From CAMLIZ01 sp966212505 (GTDB lineage: Bacteria > Pseudomonadota > Gammaproteobacteria > Burkholderiales > Burkholderiaceae_C), in contig CBIHRS010000012.1 of assembly GCA_966212505.1 (NCBI GenBank), forward strand, positions 62,001 to 126,000: 64,000 bases of DNA, written 5' to 3'. A program made the position numbers and the translations under genes. Each line of letters opens with the position of its first letter. The stretch's first letter is position 1. The notes under the pieces are model-generated. The model did not search any database and was not told the DNA's origin. It saw only the letters and a program-made list of their open reading frames with translations. Shown here piece after piece: positions 7,563-16,515 of the stretch.

Positions 7563-9539
7563 ATGGCCGGGATCGTGGATGCAGCCTCGCGCATGGCTTG
7601 CGTGGGGATGCTGTGGGCATTGGTGTCGTGCGGCGGTGGCAGCTCGGGTGAGGCACCGACGCCATCGCCGGCACCGTCGGCCGGTGGCGCCACGCCGGCA
7701 CCCGGCCCCGCACCCACACCCGCACCGGGCAACTCTCCGGCCCCTACGCCACCGGCTCCGGCCCCTTCCGGCCTCTACCCCTGGCCCGTCTGGACGGCTG
7801 ACCCGGTCACGGTGGCGCCCTCCACCACCGGCACCACCTACTACGTCGATGCCAAGGCCGGCAGCGATGCAAACATCGGCACCTCGGCGGCCAGTGCCTT
7901 TTCGACCATCGCCAAGGCCCTCTCCAAAATCGCGCCCGGCGACACGGTGCTCATCCGCGCCGGCCTGTACCGCGAAGGCATCGACCTGAGCAATGCGCCC
8001 AGCGGCACCGCCGCCAAGCCGATCACCATCGGCAGCTACGGCGATGGCGAAGTCATCGTCGACGGCTCGGCCAAGGTCAGCGGCTGGACCCAGGTGTCCG
8101 GCTCGGTATGGAAGGCGCCCGTGGCCTTCACGCCCATCGCCGCCGTCGTCAACGAGGTGCCGCTGAAGCAGACCTACGACGGCGCCGCCGCGGTCACCCC
8201 GGGCTCGGGCAAGTGGTTCTACGACACCTCGGCCAAGACCCTCACCGCCGACTTCGGCGCCACCAGCCCCGGCAGTGCCGACATCGTGGTGCCCAACGAC
8301 GACGGCGCGCAGCAGCACGTCTACTTCTACGGCAGCTACTACACCTTCAAGGGCCTGACGATCCGCGGCTCCGGCTCCAACGGCATCTGGGGCTACGGCA
8401 GCCACATCACGGTGGAGCGCTGCAACATCAAGTTCAACGGCAAGTCGGCCGTGAGCTTCCAGGGCGCGGGCGACACCGACAACGCAGTGCTCTACACCCA
8501 GGCCTATCACAACGTGCTGCTCAACTGGCCGCGCGGCAACAACGGCTTTGCCGAATCGGGCGGCGGCTGGGCCGGCAGCATCGTGTGGTATGCCAACCTG
8601 CGGCCGCTGGCGCGCGGCAACGTCGTGTGGATGAACGGCGGCGAAGGCATCCTCTCGTACGGCACCGAGGCGGGCGTGTCCAGCGGCTCGGCGCTGTTCG
8701 AGCAGAACGTCGTCTACGACAACTGGTCGGTCAACATGTACTTCGACAACCAGCCCAACGACGTGGCGCGCAACAACATCATCTTCAACCACCCGGTGGA
8801 CACGCGCACCTGGCTGAAGACCGGCAGCACCTGGCCCTGGAACGAGCTCTACAAGTACACCGTCTGCCTGATGCTGGCCGACGAACAGAACTCGTCCGAC
8901 GCCACCAACCACCACGCCAACCTGGCCAACACGCAGGTCTACAACAACCTGATCGCCGGCTGCCGCATCGGCATCCGCGACTATGCCGAGGGCGATTCCG
9001 ACACCGTGAAATACCACGGGCTGCGCAACACGCTGATCGCCAACAACACCATCATCCTGCCGGCCGCGCCGCTGCCCAACACCGACACCATCGGCATCTT
9101 CCTGCAGGACAACACCACGCCCGGCGGCGCCAACCGCAACGCCAACTCCTTCATCCAGAACAACATCATCTACGGCTTCGCCGACGCGCCGCTGATCTGG
9201 ATCCAGAACCAGAAGGCCTTGTCCGGCATCACTCTGAACAACAACGTCTACTACAGCGCCTACGCCACGCCGCTGCGCAGCGGCTTCGATGCCTCGGTGC
9301 AGAACGTGGGCTTCGCGGCATGGCGCAGTCTCACCGGTGCCGATGGCGCCAGCCTGTTCGCCGATCCGCTGCTGGTGGACGCCACCGGCTTCCAGGCGAC
9401 CGGCACCACGCCCTACGACTACCGCAAGGCCGACCTCGGCACCTCGTCGCCCGCGCGTGGGGCCGGCACCGCGCAGTCGGCCTTCAGCACCAACCTGACA
9501 GGCGCCACGCGCGGCGCCTGGAACGCCGGCGCCTTCTGA
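7563..9539 (+). CDS. Secreted right-handed beta-helix lipoprotein
   Basis: This 658-aa protein starts with a signal peptide and lipobox (LVSC, Cys about residue 23), then a Pro/Ala/Thr-rich linker of about 50 residues built on PAP repeats, then a parallel beta-helix domain. The domain entry TYYVDAKAGSDANIGTSAA and later Asn ladders such as LNNNVYY and VYNNLIAG are typical of polysaccharide-lyase-like or mannuronan-epimerase-like helices. This suggests an outer-surface enzyme or binding protein acting on a polysaccharide. The catalytic residues cannot be named. AGGGAGCGGAAC precedes the ATG. Confidence 0.82.
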   Translation: MAGIVDAASRMACVGMLWALVSCGGGSSGEAPTPSPAPSAGGATPAPGPAPTPAPGNSPAPTPPAPAPSGLYPWPVWTADPVTVAPSTTGTTYYVDAKAGSDANIGTSAASAFSTIAKALSKIAPGDTVLIRAGLYREGIDLSNAPSGTAAKPITIGSYGDGEVIVDGSAKVSGWTQVSGSVWKAPVAFTPIAAVVNEVPLKQTYDGAAAVTPGSGKWFYDTSAKTLTADFGATSPGSADIVVPNDDGAQQHVYFYGSYYTFKGLTIRGSGSNGIWGYGSHITVERCNIKFNGKSAVSFQGAGDTDNAVLYTQAYHNVLLNWPRGNNGFAESGGGWAGSIVWYANLRPLARGNVVWMNGGEGILSYGTEAGVSSGSALFEQNVVYDNWSVNMYFDNQPNDVARNNIIFNHPVDTRTWLKTGSTWPWNELYKYTVCLMLADEQNSSDATNHHANLANTQVYNNLIAGCRIGIRDYAEGDSDTVKYHGLRNTLIANNTIILPAAPLPNTDTIGIFLQDNTTPGGANRNANSFIQNNIIYGFADAPLIWIQNQKALSGITLNNNVYYSAYATPLRSGFDASVQNVGFAAWRSLTGADGASLFADPLLVDATGFQATGTTPYDYRKADLGTSSPARGAGTAQSAFSTNLTGATRGAWNAGAF

Positions 9540-9548
9540 CCGCAGCCG

Positions 9549-10169
9549 CTACTCGCCGACCACCCGCTCGGCGAGCGTGCGGATCTGGCGGGCATCGGCG
9601 CCTGGCCTCAGCGCGGCAGAAAACGCGGCATGCGAGGCCGGGTCATGCTCGGCCAGCCAGCGCAGCGCCTTCTTCGGCCCTTCGAACCAGCGGCCCCGCA
9701 GCGCGAAGTAGTCTTCGAGCAGCACCGTCAACAGCCACACCCGGCGGTAGTTGCCTTCGTCGTCGCCACGCTCGATGCGCGTGGCCATCTTCATCGCCCA
9801 GCTCCTGCGCAGCGCGATCTCATCTGCGGGCAAGGGTGCCGGTCCTTCGGCGTGGAGCCGATCGAGGCGAGCGAGAAAGTCGTCGGCTTCCGCGCCCCGC
9901 TGCATCAAGACCTTGGCGCCACGCAGCTTCAGATGCTCCTCGGCCTGGCCCGCGAGTTCGGCCTCGGGATAGATGAAGACATCGAGGTACGCCCCATCGA
10001 CCTGCCGCGCATCGCGGATGAGCCGCTCGACCGGGCCGAAGGCCGCGATGTCGTAGTCGCTGTCGGGGGTGGCGGTGCCGTTGGCGCGGGAGCCGTAGAG
10101 CAAGAGGGTGTGGACGCGATGCTGGCTCACCAGTTCGTTGCACACGCGATCGAGCACGGGATCGGTCAT
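9549..10169 (-). CDS. Nucleotidyltransferase-domain protein
   Basis: This 206-aa protein carries a minimal nucleotidyltransferase domain near the N terminus with the GS-x(n)-DxD catalytic pattern (GSRANGTATPDSDYD). The remainder is helical and resembles the nucleotide-binding substrate domain of MNT/HEPN-like or aminoglycoside-type transferases. The ATG at 10169 overlaps the stop of the upstream GST gene as ATGA, which fixes the start; a longer frame exists but lies inside the GST gene. No partner HEPN toxin gene is adjacent, so a toxin-antitoxin role is not supported. Confidence 0.8.
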   Translation of the reverse strand: MTDPVLDRVCNELVSQHRVHTLLLYGSRANGTATPDSDYDIAAFGPVERLIRDARQVDGAYLDVFIYPEAELAGQAEEHLKLRGAKVLMQRGAEADDFLARLDRLHAEGPAPLPADEIALRRSWAMKMATRIERGDDEGNYRRVWLLTVLLEDYFALRGRWFEGPKKALRWLAEHDPASHAAFSAALRPGADARQIRTLAERVVGE

Positions 10170-10825
10170 TGCGCGCTCAACTCGAACCGCCCCCGCGTGC
10201 GCAGCACGCTGGTCCGCTGCGCCATCGTCTCCAGCCAGCCCCACAGTCGCGGATGCTGCGCCTCGAGCAAGGCCCGCCCCTCAGGCGCCAAGGCCAGATA
10301 GCGCAGCATCGGATACGCATGCAGGTCGGCGAGCGACAGCATGTCGCCCACCAGGTAGGGCTCGAGCGCGACCAGGTCGTCGAGCGCGCGCAGGCACTTG
10401 CCGGCATCGTGCAGGCCACGGGAGATCTCCGCTTCGTCGGCCACCCCGCCCTGCAACGGCATCCGCACGCGCTGCACGAACACGCTCCACACCATCGGCC
10501 GGTAGCCGTAGGCGTCGAGCAGGGCGATCACCTGGTTCATGCGCGCGCGCTGCTGCGGCGTGTGCGGCTGCAGCAGTCGGCCGGCGAAGGCCTCGTCGAC
10601 GTAGCGAGTGATCGCGCTGGTTTCGTAGAGCATGAAGCCGCCCGCGCTCAGCACCGGGATGCGGCCGAAGGGATGCCGCCGCAGATGCTCGGGCGGCACG
10701 CCCTCGGGGCCGAAGATCTCGACCTCGTGCAGCACATAGGGCACGCCCTTTTCTTCGAGCGCCAGCCGGGCGATGCGGGTGTAGACGCTGCGCTCCAGGC
10801 CGTAGAGGATGTTGTTGTCGGTCAT
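10166..10825 (-). CDS. Glutathione S-transferase family protein
   Basis: This 219-aa protein has a thioredoxin-like N-terminal half, including the glutathione-binding cis-Pro and Ser segments GRIPVLSAGGFMLYETSAI, and an all-helical C-terminal half. It would be a cytoplasmic glutathione-conjugating or isomerising enzyme of unknown substrate. It is the middle gene of a translationally coupled trio: ATGA overlaps join it to the GNAT gene upstream and the nucleotidyltransferase gene downstream. Confidence 0.9.
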   Translation of the reverse strand: MTDNNILYGLERSVYTRIARLALEEKGVPYVLHEVEIFGPEGVPPEHLRRHPFGRIPVLSAGGFMLYETSAITRYVDEAFAGRLLQPHTPQQRARMNQVIALLDAYGYRPMVWSVFVQRVRMPLQGGVADEAEISRGLHDAGKCLRALDDLVALEPYLVGDMLSLADLHAYPMLRYLALAPEGRALLEAQHPRLWGWLETMAQRTSVLRTRGRFELSAQ

Positions 10826-11337
10826 CTCGCGAGGATAAACAGCCGTTCGGTCGGGGTGAGCTCGGCGGCCTCGGGTTCGTCACCTCGGGCGGCGGCAAAG
10901 CCGAGCCGTTCGAGCAGTGCGATCGAGCGCCGGTTGTCCGCTTCGGCCACCGCCATGCAGCGCTGCACGCCGTGCCGTTCGGCCAGGTGGTCGATCATCG
11001 CGCGGGTGGCTTCGCCCGCCCATCCCTGGCCCCAGTGCGCGGGCGAGAACACATAGGCCACCCAGGCGCTGCCGTTGCGCAGCACGGTGGCCTGCACATA
11101 GCCGATCGGGCCGGCGCCCTGCGGCATCACGGCCCAGTTGAACCACAGCTCGCTGCCATCGGGCGAGCGGCCGGACTGCAGGCGCTGGTAGAGGCTGCGA
11201 AGATGGTCCGCTGAGGGTGGCGGCCCGTAGTCGAGATGCCGGTAGATCTGCGGATCGCGCAGCACCTCGAACATCGCCTCGGCATGGCCGGGCGTCAGCG
11301 GCTCGAGCAGCAGGCGATCGGTGCGTATCAATGGCAT
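10822..11337 (-). CDS. GNAT-family N-acetyltransferase (RimJ/RimL-like)
   Basis: This 171-aa protein begins LIRTDRLLLEPLTPGHAEAM, the typical opening of the RimJ/RimL-like GNAT group. It has the acetyl-CoA-binding motif A region HWGQGWAGEATRAMIDHL and motif B at NRRSIALLERLGF. It would transfer an acetyl group to a protein N terminus or small amine. I chose the ATG at 11337 because the conserved domain begins there. Its stop overlaps the start of the GST gene. Confidence 0.9.
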   Translation of the reverse strand: MPLIRTDRLLLEPLTPGHAEAMFEVLRDPQIYRHLDYGPPPSADHLRSLYQRLQSGRSPDGSELWFNWAVMPQGAGPIGYVQATVLRNGSAWVAYVFSPAHWGQGWAGEATRAMIDHLAERHGVQRCMAVAEADNRRSIALLERLGFAAARGDEPEAAELTPTERLFILAR

Positions 11338-11480
11338 CGGCGCATCGTGGCACAGGCCGCGACGCGCCGACAAACGCTCAGCAAAAAACGATCAGCAAAA
11401 AGACACGGGGCGGGCTACCGGCGGTGTTCCCCCGATGAGTCCCCGAAGACGCCGGCCCCTGGCGCCCGCCCCGCGGCGGC

Positions 11481-12680
11481 TCACCACCAGGCTTCGGCCT
11501 GGATGCCAACCGAGGTGCCGGCCTTCTTGTCGCCGTAGACCTGCTGCAGGCGGTCGGTCAGCGTCAGCCGGGCGGCATCGTTCCACACCGCATGCGTCAG
11601 GAACAGGCGCACCGTCGGGCGCGACCACGGGTCCTTGCCGGCCGACACCGCGCCGGCCACGGTGAACTTGGTCATGTGGCGGGTGTCGCCGCCTTCGGGC
11701 TTGACCATGTCGTGGCCCACTTCGACCAGCAGGCGCAGCGGGCCGCTGAGGTGGGTGTCGGTGCGGCCGCCGAGCGCGATCCACTTGGTGTCGACGCCGT
11801 TCACCGTGTTGATGCGGTACTCGCCCAGCGCATCCCAACCGGTGGCGCCGAACATGCCGCTCTGCTGCACCACGAAGCGCAGGTTGCGGGTGTCGCCCTG
11901 CTTGTCGCCCTTGATGCCCAGCAGCGTGCTGCCGCCGAAGGTGCCGTTGAGCGTCTGGTAGGCACCCACCGCCAGGCCCTTGGCCTGCTTGTCGGGTTCG
12001 ACGCCGGTCACCTGGTCGCGGCTCTTCAGCTGCGCCGAGGGCGTGACGTAGATCGACAGCTCGCCGTCGGGCAGCGTCTTGATGCCGGTGGCGCGGATCG
12101 GCAGCTGGAAGCGGTTGTTGTTGGCGGCGTTGCGGCCGTTCATCATGAAGGCCACGCTGACCTTGGCGCCGCCCAGCTCCATGTCCTCGATGCCGGCGCC
12201 GTCGCCGTCGTTGTTCTCGAGGAACTGGTCGTTGATGCCCGTCTGCAGGCGGTTGTAGAAGCGGCGGCCCGCCCACACGCGGCCATTGCCGAACGGCGCG
12301 ATCTTGTTGCCGTAGGCGTAGATCTGGCCGAAGCGGGTGACGAGTTCGTCGGTGCCGCTGTCGGTGATGCCGCTGCCCGAGGTCTGGAACTCCTTGCCGC
12401 CCCACGCCCGGTAGACGCTGGGCATCACGCGCACGTGCCAGTCGGAGCCCTCGAACTCGGTGAGCTTGGCGTCGAAGGTGGGCTCCACCACATAGTCGCA
12501 TTCATTGCCGAGGCGCCACTTGGTGTCGGCGCCCGGAAGGCCGTAGCACACCTGGGTGCCGCCGCGCAGGTTGATGCCGGTCCCGGCGCGCATGTAGCCC
12601 GAGAAATCCACGTTCAGCGCGCTGGCGCTCTGGGCGAGTCCGGCCAGGGTCATGGCCATCAGCAGGGGGGTCTTCTTCAT
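11481..12680 (-). CDS. lamB: LamB-type carbohydrate porin (maltoporin family)
   Basis: This 399-aa outer-membrane protein has a signal peptide (MKKTPLLMAMTLAGLAQSASA) followed by VDFSGYMRAGTGIN, the hallmark start of mature LamB/maltoporin barrels, and ends in an aromatic residue (AEAWW) as beta-barrel proteins do. It would let sugars diffuse through the outer membrane. The ATG at 12680 has GGAG five bases upstream; the adjacent ATG at 12683 has poor spacing. It is divergent from a LacI-type regulator, with operator-like sites between them. Confidence 0.9.
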   Translation of the reverse strand: MKKTPLLMAMTLAGLAQSASALNVDFSGYMRAGTGINLRGGTQVCYGLPGADTKWRLGNECDYVVEPTFDAKLTEFEGSDWHVRVMPSVYRAWGGKEFQTSGSGITDSGTDELVTRFGQIYAYGNKIAPFGNGRVWAGRRFYNRLQTGINDQFLENNDGDGAGIEDMELGGAKVSVAFMMNGRNAANNNRFQLPIRATGIKTLPDGELSIYVTPSAQLKSRDQVTGVEPDKQAKGLAVGAYQTLNGTFGGSTLLGIKGDKQGDTRNLRFVVQQSGMFGATGWDALGEYRINTVNGVDTKWIALGGRTDTHLSGPLRLLVEVGHDMVKPEGGDTRHMTKFTVAGAVSAGKDPWSRPTVRLFLTHAVWNDAARLTLTDRLQQVYGDKKAGTSVGIQAEAWW

Positions 12681-12734
12681 CATGTCTCCGTGTCGTCTCC
12701 TAGGGGATGGATGTCGCCACGCGGGCGACGCTTT

Positions 12735-12748
12735 AGAAATCGTTTTCA
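12735..12748. promoter_or_regulatory. LacI-family operator candidate near lamB
   Basis: AGAAATCGTTTTCA matches the GalR/LacI consensus TGNAANCGNTTNCA at nine of ten defined positions, with the central CG at 12741-12742. It lies about 55 bp upstream of the lamB start. The core GAAATCGTT recurs at 12930-12938. Confidence 0.6.
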
Positions 12749-12806
12749 ATATTCATTCAGAAAAATTTGGCGAAAAGTGCCCCACATCTCCAGAGAAAAG
12801 CATCTC

Positions 12807-12820
12807 TGAAGGCGTTTTCC
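12807..12820. promoter_or_regulatory. Second, weaker LacI-family operator candidate
   Basis: TGAAGGCGTTTTCC matches eight of ten defined positions of TGNAANCGNTTNCA, with the central CG at 12813-12814. It lies between the two better sites, so it could support DNA looping or cooperative binding. Confidence 0.4.
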
Positions 12821-12928
12821 TTTATGAAAAGGATTTCAAGTTGAGCGGACGCGAGTGTCTTTGTGTCCGGGTCGGCCTGTCAAGGCTGGCAGCCCTAGGG
12901 AAAATGCTAGGCCGCTGCGTGCAGGATC

Positions 12929-12942
12929 TGAAATCGTTACCA
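12929..12942. promoter_or_regulatory. LacI-family operator candidate upstream of the regulator gene
   Basis: TGAAATCGTTACCA matches nine of ten defined positions of the GalR/LacI consensus, with the central CG at 12935-12936. It ends 29 bp before the regulator's GTG start, which suggests autoregulation. Confidence 0.6.
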
Positions 12943-12971
12943 TTGCGACTCCTGATCCTCAACGGAAATCC

Positions 12972-13997
12972 GTGTCGCCCAGTTCCCGCCCCGCCACCCC
13001 ACCCGCTCCGGTCACCGTGCTCGACGTCGCCCGTGAAGCCGGCGTCTCCGCCAGCACCGTGTCGCGCATCCTCAACGGCACGGCGCGCGTGGCGGCCGAG
13101 AAGCGCAACGCGGTCGAAGAGGCGATACGCCGACTCGACTTCCGCCCCAACCAGTCGGCCCGCAGCCTGAAGATGGGCCGCACGATGACGATCGGCATCC
13201 TCGGCCAGGACATCGACAGCCCCTTCTTCACCCGCGCGATGCGCGGCATCGAGGAGCGGCTGGCCGGCACCGGCTATGCGCCCATCATCGTTAGCGGCCA
13301 CTGGAACGCCACCGAGGAGGCCGAGCGCATCCGCCTGCTGATGGCCCGCAACATCGACGGCCTCGTGATCCTCACCGGCCACCTCGACGACAAGCAGATC
13401 ATCGAGTTCGCGCGCCACCAGCCGATCGTCGTGACCGGCCGCAAGCTCGAAGCCGACAACCTGCTCGCCACCTGGCTCGACCAGTCGCTGTTGGGCTACC
13501 TCGCGACGCGCCACCTGCTGTCGCTCGGCCATCGGCGCATCGCCCATATCGCCGGCCCGTCGGACCATTCGGATGCGATCGAGCGCCATGCAGGCTATCT
13601 GCGGGCGCATGCCGAAGCCGGCCTCACCCCCGAGCCGGCGCTGACCGTGCAGGGCGATTTCCTCGAGACCGGCGGCCTGATTGCGATGAACCGCCTGTTC
13701 GACAGCGGCCAGCCGTTCACCGCGGTGTTCGCCGCCAACGACCAGAGCGCCTATGGCGCGCGCATGGCGATGTACCGGCGCGGCATCCGCGTGCCTGACG
13801 ACATCTCGATCGTCAGCGTCGACGACCTGCCGGCCTCGGCCTTCCTCACACCGCCGCAGACCACCGTGCGGCAGCCGATCTACGAGATCGGCCGCTATGC
13901 CGCCAGTGCGCTGCTGCAGTTGCTTGGCCACGCGGTCGAGCTCGAAGAGGTGCCGCCGCTGGAGCTGATCGTCCGCGAAACCACGCGCCGCGTCTGA
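12972..13997 (+). CDS. LacI-family transcriptional regulator
   Basis: This 341-aa protein, the usual LacI/GalR length, starts with the helix-turn-helix TVLDVAREAGVSASTVSRIL, then the hinge helix region (RPNQSARSLKMGRT), then a periplasmic-binding-protein-like sugar sensor. I chose the GTG at 12972. A frame extending to 12855 would run across the candidate operator and has no family-like sequence. It probably represses lamB and itself until its sugar appears. The stop lies 5 bp before the MATE gene, so the two may form an operon. Confidence 0.92.
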   Translation: MSPSSRPATPPAPVTVLDVAREAGVSASTVSRILNGTARVAAEKRNAVEEAIRRLDFRPNQSARSLKMGRTMTIGILGQDIDSPFFTRAMRGIEERLAGTGYAPIIVSGHWNATEEAERIRLLMARNIDGLVILTGHLDDKQIIEFARHQPIVVTGRKLEADNLLATWLDQSLLGYLATRHLLSLGHRRIAHIAGPSDHSDAIERHAGYLRAHAEAGLTPEPALTVQGDFLETGGLIAMNRLFDSGQPFTAVFAANDQSAYGARMAMYRRGIRVPDDISIVSVDDLPASAFLTPPQTTVRQPIYEIGRYAASALLQLLGHAVELEEVPPLELIVRETTRRV

Positions 13998-14002
13998 AGC
14001 CG

Positions 14003-15394
14003 ATGAGCAGTCCCCCCACCCGGCAGGCCCAGCCTGCCCGGCCCGCGCTGTTCGCGATCACCTGGCCGATCCTCGCGGAGCTGCTGCTCGGCCTCTCGGT
14101 CGGCCTGGCCGGCCTGTGGATGGCCTCGCGCGTGTCGGATGCAGCGTCGGCCGCGTTCTCGCTCGCCAACAATCTGCAGGCCGGCTTCTTCATCCTGTTC
14201 CGTGTGATCGGCATGGGCGTCAGCGTAGTCATCACGCAGAACCTGGGTGCCGGCAACCGCGCGGCAGCCGACGACACCGCGCGCATCTCGCTCGGCGCCA
14301 GCACCTGGCTCGGCATCGTCACCGCGCTCGTCGTCGCTGCGGCGGCCACGCCGATGCTGCGCTGGATGAATGCGCCGGCCGACGTGCTGCCACTGGCCTC
14401 GCCCTATCTGCGCGCGCTGTCGGTCGCGCTAGCGCTCGATGCCTACAACGCCACCATGTCGTCGGTGATGCGCGCCCACCTGCATGCGCGCGACACGCTG
14501 CTGACCATGGCATTGATGCAGCTGGTGCACCTGGCGCTCAGCCTGCCGCTGATGCAGGGCTGGGGCCCGCTGCCGGCGCTGGGCCTGGTGGGCTTCGCGT
14601 GGGCGGCCGCCGCGAGCCGGCTGTTCGGGCTGGCGATGCACCTGATGCTGTGGCGCTGGCGACTCGGGCTGGTGCCGCATGGCCGCGACTGGTGGCGCGT
14701 GCGCTGGCAGCGGCTCGGGCCGATGCTGCACATCGGCATCCCCGGCGCGGCCGAGAACGTGGCCTATCGGCTCGCGCTCACCGTCACGGTGGCGGTGGTG
14801 GCGCGCATGGGCGCCGCCGAGCTCGCGACCCAGGGCTACACGATGCAGATCATGTACTTCGTGCTGCTGTTCGGCTTGGCCGTCGGCTTCGCGAGCGAGA
14901 TCCTCGTGGGCCACATGGTGGGCGCCGGACAGCTGCACGAGGCCAACCGGCTGATGGGCAAGAGCCTGCGCTGGGGGCTGGCCGTGTCGACCAGCTTGGC
15001 GCTCGCGGCCGCCCTCACCTCGCGCTGGACCATGCAGCTGTTCACGCACGACCCGCGCATCATCGACACCGCCTCCACGCTGCTGTGGATCACGGTGGTC
15101 CTCGAGCCGGGCCGCACCTTCAACCTCGTCGTGATCAACGGGCTGCGGGCCGCGGGCGATGCGCGCTTTCCGGTGATGGCCGGGGCGGCCTCGATGCTGT
15201 TCGTGATGGCCGGCGGCGCGTGGCTGCTCGGCGAGCGCCTGGGCCTGGGGCTGGCCGGCGTGTGGATCGCCTACGCGGCCGACGAATGGCTGCGCGGCCT
15301 CTCGATGGCCGCGCGCTGGTACCGCCGCGGCTGGCTGCCGGCGGCGCGGGCGACGCACCGCCGGGTGCAGGCCGCGCGGCGCGCCGGCCGCTAG
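14003..15394 (+). CDS. MATE-family efflux transporter
   Basis: This 463-aa inner-membrane protein has about twelve hydrophobic segments in two homologous halves, as in the multidrug-and-toxin extrusion family. The N-terminal bundle contains ITWPILAELLLGLSVGLAGL and the VITQNLGAGN motif; the second half contains VGHMVGAGQL. Such proteins export cationic drugs or metabolites using a sodium or proton gradient. It directly follows the LacI gene, so it may share the sugar-responsive control. The substrate is unknown. Confidence 0.9.
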   Translation: MSSPPTRQAQPARPALFAITWPILAELLLGLSVGLAGLWMASRVSDAASAAFSLANNLQAGFFILFRVIGMGVSVVITQNLGAGNRAAADDTARISLGASTWLGIVTALVVAAAATPMLRWMNAPADVLPLASPYLRALSVALALDAYNATMSSVMRAHLHARDTLLTMALMQLVHLALSLPLMQGWGPLPALGLVGFAWAAAASRLFGLAMHLMLWRWRLGLVPHGRDWWRVRWQRLGPMLHIGIPGAAENVAYRLALTVTVAVVARMGAAELATQGYTMQIMYFVLLFGLAVGFASEILVGHMVGAGQLHEANRLMGKSLRWGLAVSTSLALAAALTSRWTMQLFTHDPRIIDTASTLLWITVVLEPGRTFNLVVINGLRAAGDARFPVMAGAASMLFVMAGGAWLLGERLGLGLAGVWIAYAADEWLRGLSMAARWYRRGWLPAARATHRRVQAARRAGR

Positions 15395-15407
15395 CGGGAA
15401 CGTCGCT

Positions 15408-15665
15408 TCAGCGCGCCGCTTCGGGCAGCTCGATCTTCACCTCGAGCACGTCGAGGTTGTCTTGCCGTTCGAGGTGGACCTTGATGTCGTCCGGGTTGAT
15501 CGACACGTACTTCGAGATCACCGCCACCAGCTCGCGCTGCAGCGCGGGCAGGTAGTCGGCGCCCGAGCGGCCCGAGCGTTCGTGGGCGAGGATGATCTGC
15601 AGCCGCTCTTTCGCGACGCTCGCAGTCTTCTTCTTCTCGCCGAGCAGGAAGGACAGGAAGGACAT
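15408..15665 (-). CDS. minE: Cell-division topological specificity factor MinE
   Basis: This 85-aa protein is the normal MinE length. It has the N-terminal membrane-targeting and MinD-binding part (MSFLSFLLGEKKKTASVAKE, then RLQIILAHER) and the C-terminal dimerisation half (LVAVISKYVSINPDDIKVHL). It stimulates the MinD ATPase and drives pole-to-pole oscillation. It is the last gene of minCDE, 5 bp after minD. Confidence 0.97.
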   Translation of the reverse strand: MSFLSFLLGEKKKTASVAKERLQIILAHERSGRSGADYLPALQRELVAVISKYVSINPDDIKVHLERQDNLDVLEVKIELPEAAR

Positions 15666-15670
15666 CGCGC

Positions 15671-16486
15671 TCACCTCCCCGCGAACAGGCGCTTGAAGAA
15701 GCCCGGCTTCTGGGCATCGATGAAGCGCATCGGCTTGTCTTCGCCGAGGAAGCGCGCCACGAGGTCCTTGTAGGACTCGGACACATCGGTGTCCTTCAGG
15801 TGGATGGCCGGGATGCCCTGGTTCGAGGCCTGCAGCACGGTGTCGGACTCGGGGATCACGCCCATCAGCCGGATGCGCAGGATCTCCTGGATGTCTTCCA
15901 GCGAGAGCATGTGCCCGTCCTGCACGCGGCCGGGGTTGTAGCGCGTGATGACCAGGTGCTCCTTGATCGGCTCCTTGCCGTCGATCGCGCGCTTGGTCTT
16001 GCTGCCGAGCATGCCGAGGATGCGGTCGGAGTCGCGCACCGACGACACCTCGGGGTTGGTCACCACCAGCGCCTCGTCGGCGAAGTGCATCGCCAGCAGC
16101 GCGCCGGTCTCGATGCCGGCCGGCGAATCGCAGACGATGTACTCGAAGCCCATCTCCGACAGGTCTTTCAGCACGCGCTCGACGCCGTCCTTCGTGAGCG
16201 CATCCTTGTCGCGCGTCTGCGAGGCCGGCAGCACGAACAGGTTCTCGCACTGCTTGTCCTTGATGAGGGCCTGGTTCAGGTTGGCCTCGTTGTGCATCAC
16301 GTTGATCAGGTCGTACACCACGCGGCGTTCGCAGCCCATGATCAGGTCGAGGTTGCGCAGGCCGACGTCGAAGTCGATCACCGCGGTCTTGAAGCCGCGC
16401 AGCGCAAGCCCGGAAGCGAAGCTGGCACTGGTGGTGGTCTTGCCCACGCCGCCCTTGCCAGAGGTCACTACGACGATACGGGTCAT
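15671..16486 (-). CDS. minD: Septum-site-determining ATPase MinD
   Basis: This 271-aa protein is a deviant-Walker-A ATPase: SGKGGVGKTTTSA at residues 9-21 with the signature lysine before the loop, a switch region near VIDFDVGLRNLD, and an amphipathic C-terminal tail (FFKRLFAGR) that inserts into the membrane. It recruits MinC and is displaced by MinE, keeping the division ring at midcell. It lies between minC (29 bp upstream) and minE (5 bp downstream). Confidence 0.98.
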   Translation of the reverse strand: MTRIVVVTSGKGGVGKTTTSASFASGLALRGFKTAVIDFDVGLRNLDLIMGCERRVVYDLINVMHNEANLNQALIKDKQCENLFVLPASQTRDKDALTKDGVERVLKDLSEMGFEYIVCDSPAGIETGALLAMHFADEALVVTNPEVSSVRDSDRILGMLGSKTKRAIDGKEPIKEHLVITRYNPGRVQDGHMLSLEDIQEILRIRLMGVIPESDTVLQASNQGIPAIHLKDTDVSESYKDLVARFLGEDKPMRFIDAQKPGFFKRLFAGR

Positions 16487-16515
16487 CGGTCAGGTCCTTG
16501 AGAGATTGAAAACGT

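Noticed and set aside
8108..9976. 622-codon plus-strand frame in the beta-helix gene
   Set aside because: It is a frame-shifted reading of the beta-helix lipoprotein gene with Arg/Gln-rich nonsense sequence.
11374..11480. Tandem CAGCAAAAA elements after lamB as an intrinsic terminator
   Set aside because: There is a T-rich tract on the lamB strand, but no GC-rich hairpin directly before it.
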